Shown here: one piece after another, positions 25,101 to 37,100 of the stretch | Numbering within the stretch: position 1 is the first letter of the stretch | How the letters are laid out: the number at the start of each line of letters is the position of its first letter | NCBI GenBank assembly: GCA_024195265.1 | Contig: JAJLRJ010000004.1 | Location: 31,058,785 to 31,122,784, forward strand | Direction: 5' to 3' | Source: Dendrophyllia cribrosa | Taxonomy: Eukaryota; Cnidaria; Anthozoa; Scleractinia; Dendrophylliidae | Length of the DNA: 64,000 bases | Translations under genes and position numbers: made by a program | Notes under the pieces: generated by a model | What the model saw: only the letters and a program-made list of their open reading frames with translations | Databases searched by the model: none | What the model was told of the DNA's origin: nothing

Positions 25101-28100
25101 TTCCGTAGATTAAAGAACCAGATCTGGGATGAGGAACAAAAGAAAGCTGGCGAGCTCGCTGGTTGCCGAGTTAACTTACAAGCAGTGAAGAACTGGATCG
25201 ACCTTCGTGATAAAGAACTGGATTCCATGGAGCCTATTGGAAATGATCTTAACACTTTAGCACGGCAAAAGGAAGATATGAAGGTACAGTGGCGCATTCT
25301 TATCACGTTCTAAAACAGTCTTCGTAACAACCATTAAGTTTCTCATCTTTTAACGCTAATTTACACGTACCGATTAGTCGGGAAGCGCATCGGCGCGTGT
25401 GAATGCCTGATGGAGATCTGATGCGCCCGCGACTCCAATCCAATTCGAAGAAATATGTGGCAGCGGCACAGATTCTCGCGCGTTGGACCCGATTTTTGAA
25501 TACCCTACATGACATGCGTACACCATCGTACATTCGTGGAAAAATGGCGGACGTGGAAAACAAAGCTTATCGAAAAATAAGATCCTTGGAGGAAAACGAG
25601 ATTTCTCTTTTTGGACGGAATAACCTGCTCTATAAGACAATTGTGATCCAGACTACCACGACTTCGCGAATTTTGGTGACCGATAAATCGGGCCAAGATA
25701 TCAGTAGGTGTAAATTAGCCTTCAGGGTGTTAAAATCTTTAACATTTTGGTTTATATCTCCTCCACAGCAATTTCACATACGACTCAACGACTACGAGCC
25801 AAGGTTTACGGAAGCGACAGACACAGCGTACAAGTTGTGCAAAGACCCCGCCTTTTCTAACGAGCAAAACAGAGCTCTCCGAATTGATGCTGAAGACTGC
25901 GAGAAAAAATGGGATGACGTGTTGGATAAGGTCAAGGACCGCATGGACGGGTAAACACAGTTGTTTATGCATTTATTCAGTTAGCATTAGATCCCATCCG
26001 CCTACCCCCCCTCGGACACCTTATTGAGACTTATATAACGAAGTAACTGGTTAGCTTTCAGTTGAGGTTGGGATTAGCAGTTTATATAGTTAAATATAGG
26101 ACTAAGCAACCCGAGAAGCTAGGTGGTATTCTGGTACGGTAGGCTATGTAAGCCTAAGCCTAGCTGAGGTCACAGGTTTAATACTGAGTGGGGATTTTAG
26201 ATTTTCTTTCTTCCACTTAAACATTTATTGAAAATAAAATTGTAAGTGTCGACATTACGTTATATAATTCTCAATAAGGTGTCCGAGGTGGTTTAGGCGG
26301 ATGGGATCTTATGGTGACCCATTTATTCATTTTAGGTGCCTCGCAATAGTTTCCAGGATTGTATCAGTATTACCTAGCTTTGGTTGATCAATGCTACAAC
26401 TCTTTATCATTGATGCTACAATAATGACATTAAACGAATGCCCAGTCATTGTCAATCAAGTTATCGTCATTGTCATGACGTAACAGGTTACCATAGTAAC
26501 AGTATTACTTGCTAAAGAGAGCCTTAATTTTAGCTTTGCGTGCTTATAACTAAAATTCTAATAAGCATGTTGAGATACAACTTTTTGCAAAGTTTAAAAA
26601 AATTATGGGAAGGGGTTTAGAGCTGGCTTAAATTTTCAAAATGTTTGGCGTTTATTTGCTAATTTATATGGTGGAGTATGTAATGTTTACTACATGAGCG
26701 GGAATGTTATATCGGCCTATACTATTACGAGGCGCAGCCGAGTGAATGTATAGTGCCGATACAACACGGACGCGAATGTAGTAAACAACTTGTGAAATTG
26801 ACATGTAAATTAGATACCACCACTCGTGAGTTGTATCAAGATTGTATCTGATATACAGGGTTAACCATGTGATTGGAATGGCTCATTTCTATTTGTTAAT
26901 ACCCTTATGAATTATTAATGAATTTTACAAATAAATATGCCATTTCCCCTTCCAACATGGAGTAAATCCAAATTTGACCAAGAATCCTTCAATTTACTCC
27001 GACCCATGGTCGTCGGCTTTTGTGATCCATCACAGCGGTTTGTTCACTTTCGTGTTTGAATTTGTGTTCTTTCACAGCATCGTGAGAAAGATTCCTAAGC
27101 TTCAAAAGAATCAAAAAGAGCTTCTGGAAGAGTGGAAAGACACTTCCACTCGGTTTGAGAGGTCTCTCAAGAAAACCGAAGAAAAACTCAAGGAACAAAG
27201 CACCATCGGCAGGGACGTAAGTAAACCTGCTCACAGTATTTTTCTCTCGAGTTCTAACGTTAAGGAACGTTTTTGCCTTTATTCGTTTGTTGATTTGATT
27301 TTGATTTTAGAGGGTATCGGCTATGGCGCAGTGGTGAGAGCGCTTGCCTTCCACCACTAGTAATTCGGGTCCAAATCCTGTGCTGAGCACTATACTGAGA
27401 AAACGTTATCGAGAAAGAAGTATAAACCATGATCCCTTTTGAATTTTGCACATGCTAACGAGGCTAGGTAGGCTAATTAGCATGAATATAAAAGAATAAC
27501 AAATCGGCCGCCATTTATGAATTTGGTCAATACTGGGTTTGAAGTCAAAGAATTGAACAGTAAAACAGATTTAAAACGACAAAAACATGCATTGTGTGAA
27601 ACAAGACTGTCTAGACAACTGAATGACGCAATACACTGGGGAATTAAAAAAAATTACAATGGAGTGATTAATCGAGTGAACATTTGCATAATTGTCCCCG
27701 TATACAATATCTCGTTCAACGCTTCGCGTATTCACGAGATAAAAGCCCTCATGTCATCGTATATGGTTCATACATTTTACCCAACAACGTTTCCACAATT
27801 GGTTGTATACGTAGGTTGAGTCATCCTTGCTCAAAGGGTGATTTTTTTTTCAGGTTTCCAGGTTTTCCTCTCTGTACGAAAACTAACTTTTCTAAATCCC
27901 AATTTGATCTTGGATACAATGTTAAGTGTTACCCTCGTTAAACAAAGGTTTTTGTTTTTATTTAACGTTTCCTTTTTACAAATCCCACAGCTTGGCTACG
28001 AAAAGTGGTTGCCAGAAAGTAGAACGCCAGAGCTATCAAGAAGACAAAGCGAAAAGGATAATGAGTGGAAGCCGGTAGTTGATGAGTCCAACGCCAGACT

Positions 28101-31100
28101 CAAAAGGTAGCAAAAAAGGTTCGGTGGCTGCGTGCCACTTGTTTGGATACATAAAAAAAATAAACTTGTTCAAATGAAAGGTGCTGTTACACGTAACAAT
28201 TTTTCGTGCAACTTGTGTCGCAAAAAAAAGGGGTCAAGTTGCACACACGATTTTTACGTGTAACACTCCCCTCGTGCGACTGAATTTTTGTTTTCTTTTT
28301 TTAAGTTGCACGTAAAGTTTAATCGTTTTCTATTTATGTCTTTCTGCAACAAATTTCTTCAATGCAAGTTGCACAACAAAAACACGTGTAACATTGCTCT
28401 TGAACTTGTTTCGCCACACTCTTCAATTCAACCAATCACAGCCAATCATGGATGTGACGTTTTACTGACGTACGCCTGTTTTTTTTTTCTTCTGCTTTTT
28501 GCTTTTTTGCCTGACAAGTTGCATGGCAATTTTAACGTGTTACTTTGTATGTGCAACTTGCAACATTTTTTTGCGAGACAAGTTGTACGAAAACTTGCTA
28601 CGTGCAACCTCACCTTAAAGTGCCAAAATGTATGTGAAAAAATAACAGAAGAAGGGCAAAGGTGGAAATGTTTTGTATTTAAACAAGTTTTAATTTTTTT
28701 AAATGTAATAATTTTTTTAAATGTAATAGCTTATTTTACATTCATTTACGCCGTACATTTCCTGTCTCCGTGGGTATAATAATCATTCAATTTCTGTTTA
28801 CTCAAGAATCTCGGCAGTGTCTTGGTGTTGGTAAAACAAAAGACAATTAAACAACATAGACAATAGCACAACATAATAGCTAACCAACAATCGTTTCCAC
28901 AACACCAAGAACTTCACAGAATACGTCACGATGCACATTTATACGTTAACATTTTTTTGCTGGTAAGTCGTTTATTAAAAACAGCTTTCGTGAATCGTCA
29001 AAACAACTATTTCTTAACATCATCTGACGTTTGTCAACACGAAAAATCTTTTTTTGATACACAATAAAATTATTCTCTTGGTAAGCCAAAAAAGTTTAAA
29101 TTGAATTATTATCTTGTTTTCAGCATTAGAGAAAAGCTTCAAGACATCCAGCGAGCGAAAAAAAATCGAACGTGGTCGTTGCTCGAAGCCTTGAAAGATG
29201 TTATGCACTCGATAACCACCAGGTTTCGCGGGAATTCTAAATCTGGAGTCAGCCTGGACAAAGTGGTGGACCTGTTAGAAGATCATGAGGTAAAGGCGTT
29301 TAAGTCACGATATCTATTTTACAGGGACCACATTCACTGCGGTGGATCGATCCTTCTCTCTGCCCTCACTACGTTGTGTAAACCTCCTAAGGTGTCCAAC
29401 GTCAATTTTAGAGATGGAAACGAGTGTTAACACTCGTTTCCATCTCTAAAACTGACGTTGGACACCTTAGGAGGTTTACACAACGTAGTATTCTTTATCG
29501 TTATACCGTAGTACTGACGTACACGAGAACAGGACCTCATTTATCAGGCAGAGGACTAAGAGAATAGAGCTCCGGTAAAGCAAAAAATAGCGTTTTGGCG
29601 TTAAGCACTGATCTACATTGATTAGGGTTAAGCACTGATTTGAAAACGTTTAGCTTTCATTTATTGTTATGGGTAACTCTATAAATATTTTAAAAATTAC
29701 AGCTCCCGGCAGTTAGTCCTCGTTGGTGTAGTGGATATGGATATTAGTTATGAAACGAAAAGACTCGGGTTCAAGATATACATCATTCTGATCTTTTTTC
29801 TAATTTTAAAAGTCTGAAACAGGTTTTACTTCATGTAACTTTAAGTGAAAGGAAAAGTCAGTTTGAGAGATGCAAGCGCGAGTGCTGACCGTTCGTTCGA
29901 TGAACTACAGCCCTATCCAGGGGGAAGTAGCTTTCCTGGTTGCTTCATGCTATGAAAACTGGAAACAAAAAAACTTTTACATCATTTTACCTCTTGAAAA
30001 TTCTTTTATTTCTTTGTTCAGGATATTATGACCGATACATCTTCCAAGCAAAAAGACGCTGACGAAGTATTCGCCGTGGGCGCAAACGCTCTTGAAAGTG
30101 GGGTGATAGCGAATGACCAAGCCAATGATATACAAGACCGCATGTCCGACTTGAATCGGCGATGGAATATCCTAAACATTGATGCCATCGAGCGCGAGAA
30201 AAGGTTAGTTGACCTCTGAACATACGTTTTTGTTGCAGGATAGTCTTTGGTTTTTATGCGTAATTTTTTAATAACCAGTTCAAATTTAAAGGGCCACTGT
30301 CCCGGCTGAAATATCATGTCTTCATGATTATGACCAGGAGCTTGCTCTTAAAAAAAACTCAAAATCCCACCAGAATGGCAATTAATTTCTTGACCGGCTA
30401 TCACGAAATTAATTTTGATGAACTGTAATCCACTTCCATCTTCAGGTACAAACGTAAAAAGGCTATCCCATGGGAAAAGTTTGAGAGAACTTGCTGGGAT
30501 CTCCTTCAAAATATCACTGAAATTTAACGCGAGAATTGTTTGACTTTGGACGAAAATTAAAATACAAAATATGTCGAATTGCACTGATCACAAACTCAAA
30601 TGACCAAAACTGGAATTCTTTACAAATGTATTTCTGTAATAAGAGCGATTTCTCTCTAGTTACAGCAGTCATTCCGTAATATATATATATAAAAGTCCAG
30701 TTAAAGTTTTAAAGTCTGCTTCGCATTTATTTTTATGTGGAATTGGTCAGATCGATTTGTGAAGATATTTATGTATTTTCGTAAGCATTGAAAATAAAAG
30801 GAAAACTTCACATGCTCTGTTGCACACTTTGTGGTTTTTTGTGCGTCAGCCATGAACATTGTTATCATTCTTTCAATTGTGAACTCGCAGACGCTGTTAG
30901 GTAAACAAATGTAGTTTAAATTCCGTGACAAAGACAACACTGACAGTTGCCTTTGTAAACTCTCTTGGCCTTTTTGTAAACATCTTAGTATAAAACAAAT
31001 GTTTATAATAATTATCATCAACTCGCCCTTAATTAACATTTGCGTGAGATTGATTTCTTAAACGTGCATTCCTGTGTTGCCAACACATTCGCCTTCCAAA

Positions 31101-34100
31101 GAGTGGCGAAAAAACTGTATATAGAATCATGGAGGACGATGATGATGATTTCGAGAGATCCCTTGCTCGAGCCTCCTTATCAGTCGACCAAATACAGCAA
31201 AGGTACATGCAGTATGAATCCTATAACACTTACGCATGTCTGTGTTAATTGTCTCCTCATTTGACTCCATAGTTGCCTATACAGAATCGTTGTTCTGTTA
31301 CGGGGGTTGTAATGTGAAGCTAGACAGTATTTTCCAAGGGTTTCCAAATTAAAAATTCTAACTAGCTTGTTGTTAAATAACAATAGTAAACAGCACCAAT
31401 GAAAGTTATGCAAGACAGGTTTCATTTGAATTGTTACACTTCATGGTTTCGTCGACCTCATTATGTCTCAACTAACAACGTGACTAAAAGGGTTATGAAT
31501 CATATTTATGCTATTAGTCAGGCATTAACAATTGTACCATGGCTTGTTCATAAAAGTCGGACTATTGATTGACAAGGATGCGAGTGTTGTCGGTAAATCC
31601 TTAAAATATGTCATGTAACATTTTAAGGCCGGATCTGTCGAGTTTCCCAGAGAATTACAATTCTAAACCGTCTAGAATCTCATCATTTAACAATGACTCT
31701 CCCTACATTTCAATGCAGAACGTGTTAAGTGATGCAAAATAAGCTATGCTACAGTTCTTAATGATTGTAGACAAATCAAAGTACAAGTCCTTAAAGATGT
31801 GTGTTATGGAGAAAACTCCTGCGCAGACCTTATTTGGACTCGTCACGCACACGTGGGGAACATTTGCGTGACGATCCCAATCCTCTCTCAATCCTAAAAG
31901 CGGCCAAATTCGAAATTGCCGCAGTTTACCAAATGCGAAATTGCCGTAAAAGTTCAAAAATTCCTAATTTAATTTTACTTAACAGTTATACTTGAAAGTA
32001 CCGCTTTCCTTTTACAATTTCATGCACAGAATCACGCAAAGGTTCGGAATGCCTTGCAAAGCGTAATAAACAAAACCACAGACATAACAGTCATTATGGT
32101 TTGCCTATATAACGACTTAGTTTATATGGCCTCACGTTGTCTTCACGGTGTAAAGAGTAGAAATTTAACAGGAAGGATGTCTATTGCTAACAGGAAGGAT
32201 GTATTAGGTAACTAGAGTGACGTCACTCAGAAAAAATCCAACTCTTATTTTTTCCTCATTCCTTTCACCCCCGGGGGGAGCACTCTGTGTTCAGTGCTGG
32301 TCGTGCCTTTTAAGGATTATAAATGAGGACTTTTGACGATAAAACCGACTTAAAGGGCCAGTGTCCTGGCGTTTATATCGTGTTTATCTCCGTGACCCTT
32401 AGGGATTGGGTACCTTTAAGTTGTTCTTTTCAAAATTTCCGACCAGCATCCCTGTAGCGTTTTTATGGAGAATCCCCCCCGGACATCCATTTGTTCAGTC
32501 CAGTAGAACATGAAATGCCCCGCTAGCGTTCAAGTCCTCTACAAAACCATAAATTTGGTCATTTCATTTGTCATTCAGAACGTTGCTCCAAAGACTCTCT
32601 GTCTCAGAGGTTTTGCTTATTATGACAACAAGCGAATCGCGAGATGTTGCATCCGAAGTTTCTACGCCATTTTCATTTTCGAGGTGAAACTGTGGGACCT
32701 CCCATTCCCAACAACCAGATATTGCGTACGGATGTTATGTCCTGCGGACAAGTGATGAAAGGAGAAAAACCTGTCGGAAAAGCGATATTATATTGATTTA
32801 CTTCGAACTTCTCTTATTTTACATTAGATTATATGTTAAACCGTGATGTTCCAGTGCACCGAGCCTGCATTTCTCTTTTTAAAGCTTACCATCTAGTAAC
32901 TCCATCTTGTTATAAGCTGTCCTCTAGATCTTCTTCCCGATCTGGTCCACCAGTCTGTTATTTCCCCGACCATCGATTGTCCTTCATTCCTACTACGTGG
33001 CCTACATTTATAAACAAATGTTGTTCATCTTTTCAGGCTGGAGCAATTCGCCGAAGATATCGAGAGTGAGTATGACAGATTTGACACATGGCGTGACCGA
33101 TGTGATAACATGAATCAGTGGCTCACAGAGTCAGAGAAACTCATCAAAAATGAAGAGAAGATTGGAACGGACATAGATGTACTTCAAGAACAGATCAAAG
33201 ACAACCAGGTGGGTGCCTAATCAATGCTCTTTAAGTGAACTGATGAAGATACATGTAACTTGAACCGTAAATTTCCAGGTATTTGTTTCTACGCTGTGTT
33301 GCTAAAGGATGAGAATTGTTTGGTATTTGTGCATTTCATGTGTCAACAACAATAGACCATATTCGTATTATCGGTATTGAACTGGAGCTTGGTTAGAATG
33401 GTTCATGCGGGGTACTATGCTTGTAAATATTTGCATGTGAAAAGATTATTCCGCATGAGCCTCGACTACATGCTAGTTCCAGTACAATACCGAGAATGCG
33501 AATATGGTCTTTAGGGCTACTTTTGCGGGGTACTCCCTTTAATGGGCGATACGGGGATGCTCCGCCCGAAAGGGGTACCCTTTGAGGCTGGTGGTATATA
33601 TAAAAGGGTAGGGATTTCACGAGCTGAAGTATAGCAAAGGGTAGGGAAAACTGCCATTTAGGTCGCACGTAACGGCTTGTTCGTCTATTAAAGTATTTTA
33701 ATGTTTATACTGAAGTAAAAAGTGAGTAAACGTTGCTCGAATGTTAGCCTAAAACGCTTCTTATGTTTTTCCTTTGTCATTAAAACATGTATCAGGGAGT
33801 ACGTCGGGGATGTATGTCAACTAGGTAAATGAAAGGGTTACCTTTTCTGTCAAAAACGGTAAACAATATGGTAAAGGGTTTGGACCTCCGCACGGAGCAT
33901 CCCCGCACAAAACTTTGTTAAGTACCCCAACCGGGTGGGTTGGACGGCATCAATTCACGTTGACCTTTTCCCTTCAGCTCTTTCTCGGTGAAGTAAAGCA
34001 GTACGAGCCAAAAGTTGAGGTTATGCTTAAAGATAGCCAGGATCTCATCGAAAGCAGCAAACTGGATAAGACTGACATCGACGGAGTGGATAAAACTAAG

Positions 34101-37100
34101 AATGCGCTCACCACCAGATGGATGGGCGTCAATGACTATCTCAAGGATCGACAGCAAAAGTAAGTGATAAGCACCCGCATAACATCGCTTACAACAGGTT
34201 TATTAGCCGTTTAACTCCCACACGAGTGCCAAACATCAAAATTCAAAAACAAATGGTACCATGCAAACGTACGGGTAAACAGGTTGGTCAACAGGAAAAC
34301 ATTGGCCCATTCTGCACAGCTGGTAGCACGTCTTTGGACTGACTCACAATTCTTGTTATAATCAACCAATCCAGGAGCGTGCGCAGTCCAGATGAATTGC
34401 ATCGTCCAATCCTATTGGTTGCCTGGACTTCCAGTTATTTTTTTTGTTGTTATTGCTTTGTACCGCTCGCTTTTCAAACCTGCTCGGCCACGTGAACCTT
34501 ATCTGTGTTAGAAAATATATTCAAAATCTTATTGACCATGCTTGTTCGGACCAAGCTTGGACCTCGACCTCGTCTTGGTACATGAATGGGCAAAGAATGA
34601 GCGTCGGCTAACATTTCTGCATGTTAACTTCCTATTTACACCGAAAACGTTTGTACTTACAATTCCACGCGAGACAACACGTAATGCGATGATAGATTTT
34701 TAATCTACAGTGTAGAAGAAAAGGCTTAAAATGAGAAATGACTTCCTGCACTCACACGACTGGGTGCATTTATATAACGACTATCGGCCAATAATCAACT
34801 CCTCCCCCTAATACTGGCTGAGTTTCTTGACAAATCTATGCCCAAGAGGCTAGTTCAAACATATCGCATACGAAATCCTCTTCGCATCAACCATTTGAGT
34901 AAATATTGAAAGGTTAAGATGGAATAATGTAAGACAAAGTAGATGCTAGAAAGCTGTAAAGGTTTGCAGATGGTCAAACATGAGCAACACTAAAAGCGAT
35001 TGCAATCGTAACGCTACAGCCGAGTGAAAGGTATAGTTTCGAGAGGCTAGTTCAAACTTATCACATAGGAAATCCTCTTCGCATCAACCCATTTAAATAA
35101 ATATTGAAAGGTTAAGATGGAATAATGTAAGACAAAGTAGATGCTAGAAAGCTGTAAAGGTTTGCAGATGGTCAAACATGAGCAACACTAAAAGTGATTG
35201 CAATCGTAACGCTACAGCCGAGTGAAAGGTATAGTTTCGAAGTTCTTAATATAAGATATACAGAAGCCTCTATCGAAATCTCACAAATTTGCCTTTCTTA
35301 AATTTGTGCATTAATGTGTAGGCTAGAGTCAGCTCTGTTGGATATACTGAAGAAGGACACAGAAGGAAGGCTTGGTCGTTGGAGAGAACAGTCCATAGCA
35401 CTTGGCCTGCTTGTCACTCAAGCGACAAGGAAAGTAAACGAAGAAGTGGATGAAACTGACTATGGAGACATTCAAGCCAGTGCTGTTCAACTGCAGGTAA
35501 CATAAGAAACAAAGGTATTTAAGCTCTCAAAATGTCTTGCAACAAACATCTTGGCATTTGGCGTTTTCTTGGAAGCTCTCTTGCGTTAAAGTTCAGTTGA
35601 TAAGTCTTTGTTAACCGCTTTAGTTAACTAACTGAAAGAAGTTTCTTTTGCCTAACTTACGAGCAGAAAGATGATAGATGTCAGTGTTCAAAGCCAAATT
35701 TTATTAAAAGTTGCGTCATTGGCGCTACTTTCCCATCCCCAAGTCGCTAGAACTCGCCTTTCCTTACCATCCTCGCATTTTAGTTTCACGTAGGTTGTCC
35801 ATCTTACATGTTGTTAAAAGGGGCAGAGTCATTCATAAAACAATACCAAACAAAGACACCATAAGAAAGAAGTCAACCAATTCTTGAAAAGGAACAAATC
35901 CTGGTCTGTTATAGTCCATAGAGGAAACGAAAGTATAAGAACTTGGAAAAGTTAGGCTAACTTGCTCAAGTTGCATTTGATTAAATCCCAATCAGTCATT
36001 GTGACTTGAGACACTCATCAACAGTTGTGGTAGACTAGGGTGGTAAGTTTTTACAATATCGAACTGCTATTGTGCAGTTTCTGTTAAAACGAAAAAAAAG
36101 TGGAGTTTTCAATGGACAACAAATGCCCATGACGGTACCCCTTTAAAAGTGGTTGCAGCTTTTGTTCACGCTGGTATCATTTCACTCACTGTGTTGGGTC
36201 TACAAAATAATAAAAGTGGTTTTGAAAGCGCATGGAAAACCGCTAAATTTAGCAACATATATCCAAACATAATCTTTTCTTTTTCCCGTTACAGCAAGTT
36301 GAATCTTCTCTGGAAGGAGACTTTAGCAAAGAGTTAATTGACGTGACAGACGCGGGCCGTGACATAGTCGAAAAGCAAGAGTTGCAACCTGATGACGGAG
36401 ATGAAATCAACGAAACACTGAACGCGCTAAACAGACAAGTGGCTGACTTGGAAAGAGGAACCAGAGAGAAGAAAGACAGGTAGGGAACTTTGGCAGACGT
36501 TTCACTATTAAGAGTTCCCATGATCAACTAAATACATAAAAAAAGCAATGCCATAGGGAAAAAATGCTTAAAGTGCCAGTTCGATAATTTTTTTCAATTT
36601 CATTGTTTCAGAAAAATAGATTAAGTATCCTGTCCAAAACGTTTTTCAATCCCATAAAGAGAAAATGTTTTTTTTTTCGGCCGTCCTACTGCATTTACAC
36701 GGTCGCCATTAAATTTGCATGTTACTGAAGCTCCAAAAGATAGCAGAGACTCAAACATTACTCTCTGACAATCACAATTCAATCACTCACTACGACAACG
36801 GCAGCGATAGTGGCACAAACCAACACGTTTAATGAGCGAAAACAATGCCTCTGCACGCGCGTTTGACATTTCTTTGCCGTTCCCTGCAAAACAGCAACTC
36901 CGAGGAGAGGAATTTCCGTGTCTCTGACGTTACTTTTGCTTGCTAAAAGAACGTGCAAATATAATAGGCCATTTCCTAGTTACGTTATGCCTCGTTGTCA
37001 AAGCGAGGCTAGGTGCACAACCTTTCATATGGAAATGAGTTTTAATTCAAATGCAAATAAAACTCATTTCCATATGAAAGGTTGTACACCTAGCCTCGCT

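Noticed and set aside
25403..25768. Open frame running continuously into exon 24
   Set aside because: No spectrin features; a good acceptor lies at 25768 and the 182-nt exon length fits the family.
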